A stretch of DNA of 64,000 bases, from NCBI RefSeq assembly GCF_004364555.1, contig NZ_SOAM01000003.1, positions 248,001-312,000 of the forward strand. The letters are read 5' to 3'. The notes under the pieces were generated by a model. The model was not told the origin of the DNA, did not search any database, and saw only the letters and a program-made list of their open reading frames with translations. Of the stretch, positions 61,672-64,000 are shown piece by piece. Source of the DNA: Amnibacterium kyonggiense (GTDB taxonomy: Bacteria > Actinomycetota > Actinomycetes > Actinomycetales > Microbacteriaceae). Each line of letters starts with the position of its first letter. Within the stretch, counting starts at the first letter, position 1. A program made the translations under genes and the position numbers.

Positions 61672-61711
61672 CGAAGCGGCCGGTCCTCCTCCGGGAGGGC
61701 CGGCCGCTTCG
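61672..61711 (+). terminator. Intrinsic-type terminator after the regulator operon
   Basis: CGAAGCGGCCGG pairs with CCGGCCGCTTCG around a loop in which TCCTC and GAGGG also pair. It begins 14 bases after the regulator stop and should end the 58452-61658 operon. The next gene is convergent and ends at 61787. Confidence 0.75.
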
Positions 61712-61786
61712 GCGTTCACGGCGTGCCGGAGAACGTCGGCAGGCCGGACGCGCCCCGCGCAGCCTGCTGAAGCGGGACGAGCCTGC

Positions 61787-63043
61787 TCAGGTGCTGAGCG
61801 CTCGGCGGCGGAGGCCCCGCTGCTCGAGGCCGAACGCGACGGCGGCGATGCCGAGTCCGAGGGTCGTCACCGCGATCCCGACCGCGATCGGCGAAAGGTA
61901 CCCGAGGCCGGCCGCGATGACGACCGCACCGAGCGCCGCACCGAGCGAGTTGCCGATGTTCAGCGCGGAGTGCGTCGACGCGGCGGCGATCGTCGTCGAC
62001 CCGGCCGCGACGTCCATCAGCCGCACCTGGATCGCTGGGCCGAGCACCGACGCGAACACGCCGATCAGCAGGACGCCGGCGAACAGCCCGACCGGCGTCG
62101 CGGCGCCGACGAGCAGGACGACGAGCGCGACGAGCGTGCCCAGGAAGCCGACCAGCACGGCGCGGCGGACGCCGCGGTCGACGAACCGGCCGCCGGCGAC
62201 GTTGCCGATGGTCATCCCGACGCCGAACACGACGAGGACGATCGGGACGACGGAGGCGGGCAGGCGCGTCACGTCCGTCGTGATCGGCGCGACGTAGGTG
62301 TACGCGGCGAACAGCCCGCCGAAGCCGACGGCTCCGAGCGCGACCGCGAGCCAGACCTGGACCCGCGCGAAGGCGCGCAGCTCCGAGCGGACGGTCGCGG
62401 TCGGGTCGCCCGGCCCGTTCGGGACCGCGACGAGCACGGCGACGAAGGTGAGCGCGAACGCGACGGCGACGACGAGGTAGGCCGCCCGCCAGCCGAGCGC
62501 CTGCCCCACCGCGGTGACGGCGGGCACGCCCACGATGTTCGCGATGGTGAGCCCGAGCAGCACCGACGTCGCGGCCCGACCGCGCTTGCCCGGGCCCAGC
62601 AGCTCGGACGCGGCGACGGTCGCGACGCCGAAGTAGGCGCCGTGCGGGAGGCCCGCGACGAAGCGCGCCGCGACGACGAACCCGAAGCCGGGCAGCAGGG
62701 CCGTCGCCACGGTCGCGAGGACGAACACGACGAGGAGGCCGAGCAGCACCGTCTTCCGCGGCAGCCGCGCGCCGACCGCCGCGAGCACGGGCGCACCGAC
62801 GACGACGCCCGCGGCGTACGCGGACACGAGGACGCCGGCCTGCGCGATCGCGTCCTCGCTCGACGCGGCGTAGGCCTGCGGCAGCAGCTCGCGGGCGATG
62901 TCGGGCAGCAGTCCGGAGGCCACGAACTCGGTGGTGCCGATCGCGAATCCGCCGAGCGCCAGGGCGGCGAGCGCGAGCGCGACGACGGCGCGGGAGTGCT
63001 GCACCGGGTCCGCCGACGCCCGGTCGCGGACGTCGGGACCCAT
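61787..63043 (-). CDS. MFS transporter, DHA1/AraJ-type
   Basis: 418 residues, 12 transmembrane helices. IGTTEFVASGLLPDIARELL at helix 1 is the typical DHA1-family opening, with PRKTVLLGLLVVF motif A region and LPHGAYFGV (helix 5). Related to sugar- or drug-efflux carriers such as AraJ or YdeA; substrate unknown. ATG 63043 lies 12 bases from the GT87-like gene's stop, so the two may be an operon. Confidence 0.82.
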   Translation of the reverse strand: MGPDVRDRASADPVQHSRAVVALALAALALGGFAIGTTEFVASGLLPDIARELLPQAYAASSEDAIAQAGVLVSAYAAGVVVGAPVLAAVGARLPRKTVLLGLLVVFVLATVATALLPGFGFVVAARFVAGLPHGAYFGVATVAASELLGPGKRGRAATSVLLGLTIANIVGVPAVTAVGQALGWRAAYLVVAVAFALTFVAVLVAVPNGPGDPTATVRSELRAFARVQVWLAVALGAVGFGGLFAAYTYVAPITTDVTRLPASVVPIVLVVFGVGMTIGNVAGGRFVDRGVRRAVLVGFLGTLVALVVLLVGAATPVGLFAGVLLIGVFASVLGPAIQVRLMDVAAGSTTIAAASTHSALNIGNSLGAALGAVVIAAGLGYLSPIAVGIAVTTLGLGIAAVAFGLEQRGLRRRALST

Positions 63044-63054
63044 CGGGGACGAGC

Positions 63055-64000
63055 CTACGCGTGCTGGACGGTCCTCGTCGGACCCGTGATGGTCGACCGC
63101 CGGACCGGCTCGGCCTGCGCGGTCCGCAGCGCGATGAGGCACCAGGCGAGCACCGCGAGCTCGAGCGCGTTCCGCAGCGTCAGCACCGCGATCACCCACG
63201 GCGTCGGCGTCGTGACACCGCCGTAGAACCAGGGGTAGATCAGCTGGGTGAGGCCGGCGGCGACGAGCACGAGGACCGCGGGCACCCGGAACCGGCTGGG
63301 GGAGACGAGCAGCCCGAGGATCACCGGCGCGACGTACCAGGTCAGGTACTGCGGCGACCCGACCTTGTTCAGCGCGATCACCGCGCTGACGTAGCCGAGC
63401 GCGGTGACCGCGAGCAGCTCGGCGGCATCGACCCCGCGGAGGCGCGCGAGGAGGGCGAGCAGCGTGACGACGAGCACGCCGACCGCGAGCACCGGCGTCA
63501 TCGCGTCCGCGACGGTCTGCACGCCGTCCGCACGGATCTGGAAGGTCAGGATGCTCGTGTCGTAGTAGACGCCGACGCCCTGGTCGCCGAGCGCGGCCGA
63601 CCACAGCCACGGTGTCGCGATCGGCGCCTCCACCTGCAGGCCGCGCGTGGCCTGGGCACTGACGAACGAGAACACGGTCCCGCGGGCGCCCGCGAGCAGG
63701 GCGAGGCCGATGATCACGGCGGAGGTCAGTGCCGCCGCGGACACGACCGAGGCGAGCCGACGCCCCGTGAGCAGGACGGCGGCGACGATCGCGGCCGGCC
63801 AGACCTTCACCCAGGCGGCGACGGTGAGCAGCACCGTCGCCACCGCCGGCCGGTCCGCGAGGAGCAGCACACCGACGATCGCGATCGGCAGGGCGATCCC
63901 GTCGATGCGCGCGAGGGCGACCGGACCGATCAGGGCGGTGCAGAGCAGCCACCACCACGCGAGTCCGCGCCCGCGCCGGGCGACGAGCACGAGCGCGACC
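63055..64000 (-). CDS. GT87-like membrane glycosyltransferase (DUF2029), 5' end outside the window
   Basis: At least 315 residues remain, ending at 63055; the start lies beyond position 64000. Many transmembrane helices, with LARIDGIALPIAIVG, AAWVKVWPA, and GSPQYLTWYVAPVILG (a hallmark of GT87/polyprenyl-phosphate mannosyltransferase-like proteins), suggest a lipid-phosphate-mannose-using enzyme of cell-envelope glycan. As in family, catalytic loops face the outside. Donor and acceptor unknown. Confidence 0.75.
   Translation of the reverse strand, partial: VALVLVARRGRGLAWWWLLCTALIGPVALARIDGIALPIAIVGVLLLADRPAVATVLLTVAAWVKVWPAAIVAAVLLTGRRLASVVSAAALTSAVIIGLALLAGARGTVFSFVSAQATRGLQVEAPIATPWLWSAALGDQGVGVYYDTSILTFQIRADGVQTVADAMTPVLAVGVLVVTLLALLARLRGVDAAELLAVTALGYVSAVIALNKVGSPQYLTWYVAPVILGLLVSPSRFRVPAVLVLVAAGLTQLIYPWFYGGVTTPTPWVIAVLTLRNALELAVLAWCLIALRTAQAEPVRRSTITGPTRTVQHA

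Overview
This is 64 kb of very GC-rich chromosome (about 70% GC by eye, third codon positions almost all G or C). It most resembles an actinobacterium of the Microbacteriaceae type. The grounds are the codon use, many GTG starts, many promoters of the form TAnnnT placed 5-8 bases before the start codon (leaderless mRNAs), and a set of ordinary actinobacterial families (phosphoketolase, UbiB/ABC1 kinase-like protein, DUF222 remnant, GH114 lipoprotein, OhrR-like MarR regulator). Genus cannot be fixed. I see no rRNA, tRNA, CRISPR array, prophage or transposase. The window reads as core chromosome with small accessory patches.

Layout. 0.1-7.6 kb: small hypothetical genes, a GH114-like lipoprotein, a secreted protein, two P-loop kinases flanking a tyrosine-phosphatase-like protein, and a lipoprotein. 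7.7-15.3 kb: envelope-related genes (DD-carboxypeptidase-like lipoprotein, UppP, membrane-anchored Ser/Thr kinase, CvpA-like and VanZ-like proteins), a Nudix/luciferase-domain fusion, and a divergent amidohydrolase/creatininase pair. 15.5-22.8 kb: a tightly coupled four-gene ABC exporter operon (two large FtsX-type permeases, two ATPases, one with an AbrB-like tail). 22.9-26.5 kb: GH31 glycosidase and a serine beta-lactamase-like hydrolase. 26.5-28.6 kb: a DUF222 remnant, an HTH protein, a 19-residue lysine-rich peptide gene, and a 5'-3' exonuclease. 28.6-36.7 kb: UbiB-like protein, OhrR-like regulator, thioesterase, Kup potassium transporter, AlkX/YcaQ-like protein, and msrB-msrA. 36.7-49.9 kb: hydrolases, transporters, arginase-family protein, flavin disulfide oxidoreductase with an SDR, amidase, and ung with a phosphoribosyltransferase and a GntR regulator. 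50-52.4 kb: phosphoketolase, divergent from that regulator. 54.8-57.5 kb: metY and metX, the direct-sulfhydrylation route to methionine. 57.6-61.7 kb: a two-component locus with an orphan regulator whose phosphoacceptor Asp is Glu, then histidine kinase, a kinase-like membrane protein and a canonical regulator. 61.8-64 kb: MFS exporter and a GT87-like membrane glycosyltransferase cut by the right edge.

The least expected content lies between genes. There are two families of near-perfect palindromes, three copies each. Family A is built on TTCACGGATACGGAGATC and has a compensatory base-pair change in one copy. Family B is always 62 bases long with a conserved GACACGCCG loop. A third element (family C) occurs twice, both times between convergent genes. 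The only gene-free stretch over 300 bases is 3454-3800; it holds what looks like a small frameshifted open frame.

The best candidates for something undescribed are the 57.6-61.7 kb signalling locus, the palindrome families, and the 19-residue lysine-rich peptide with its own promoter and terminator.
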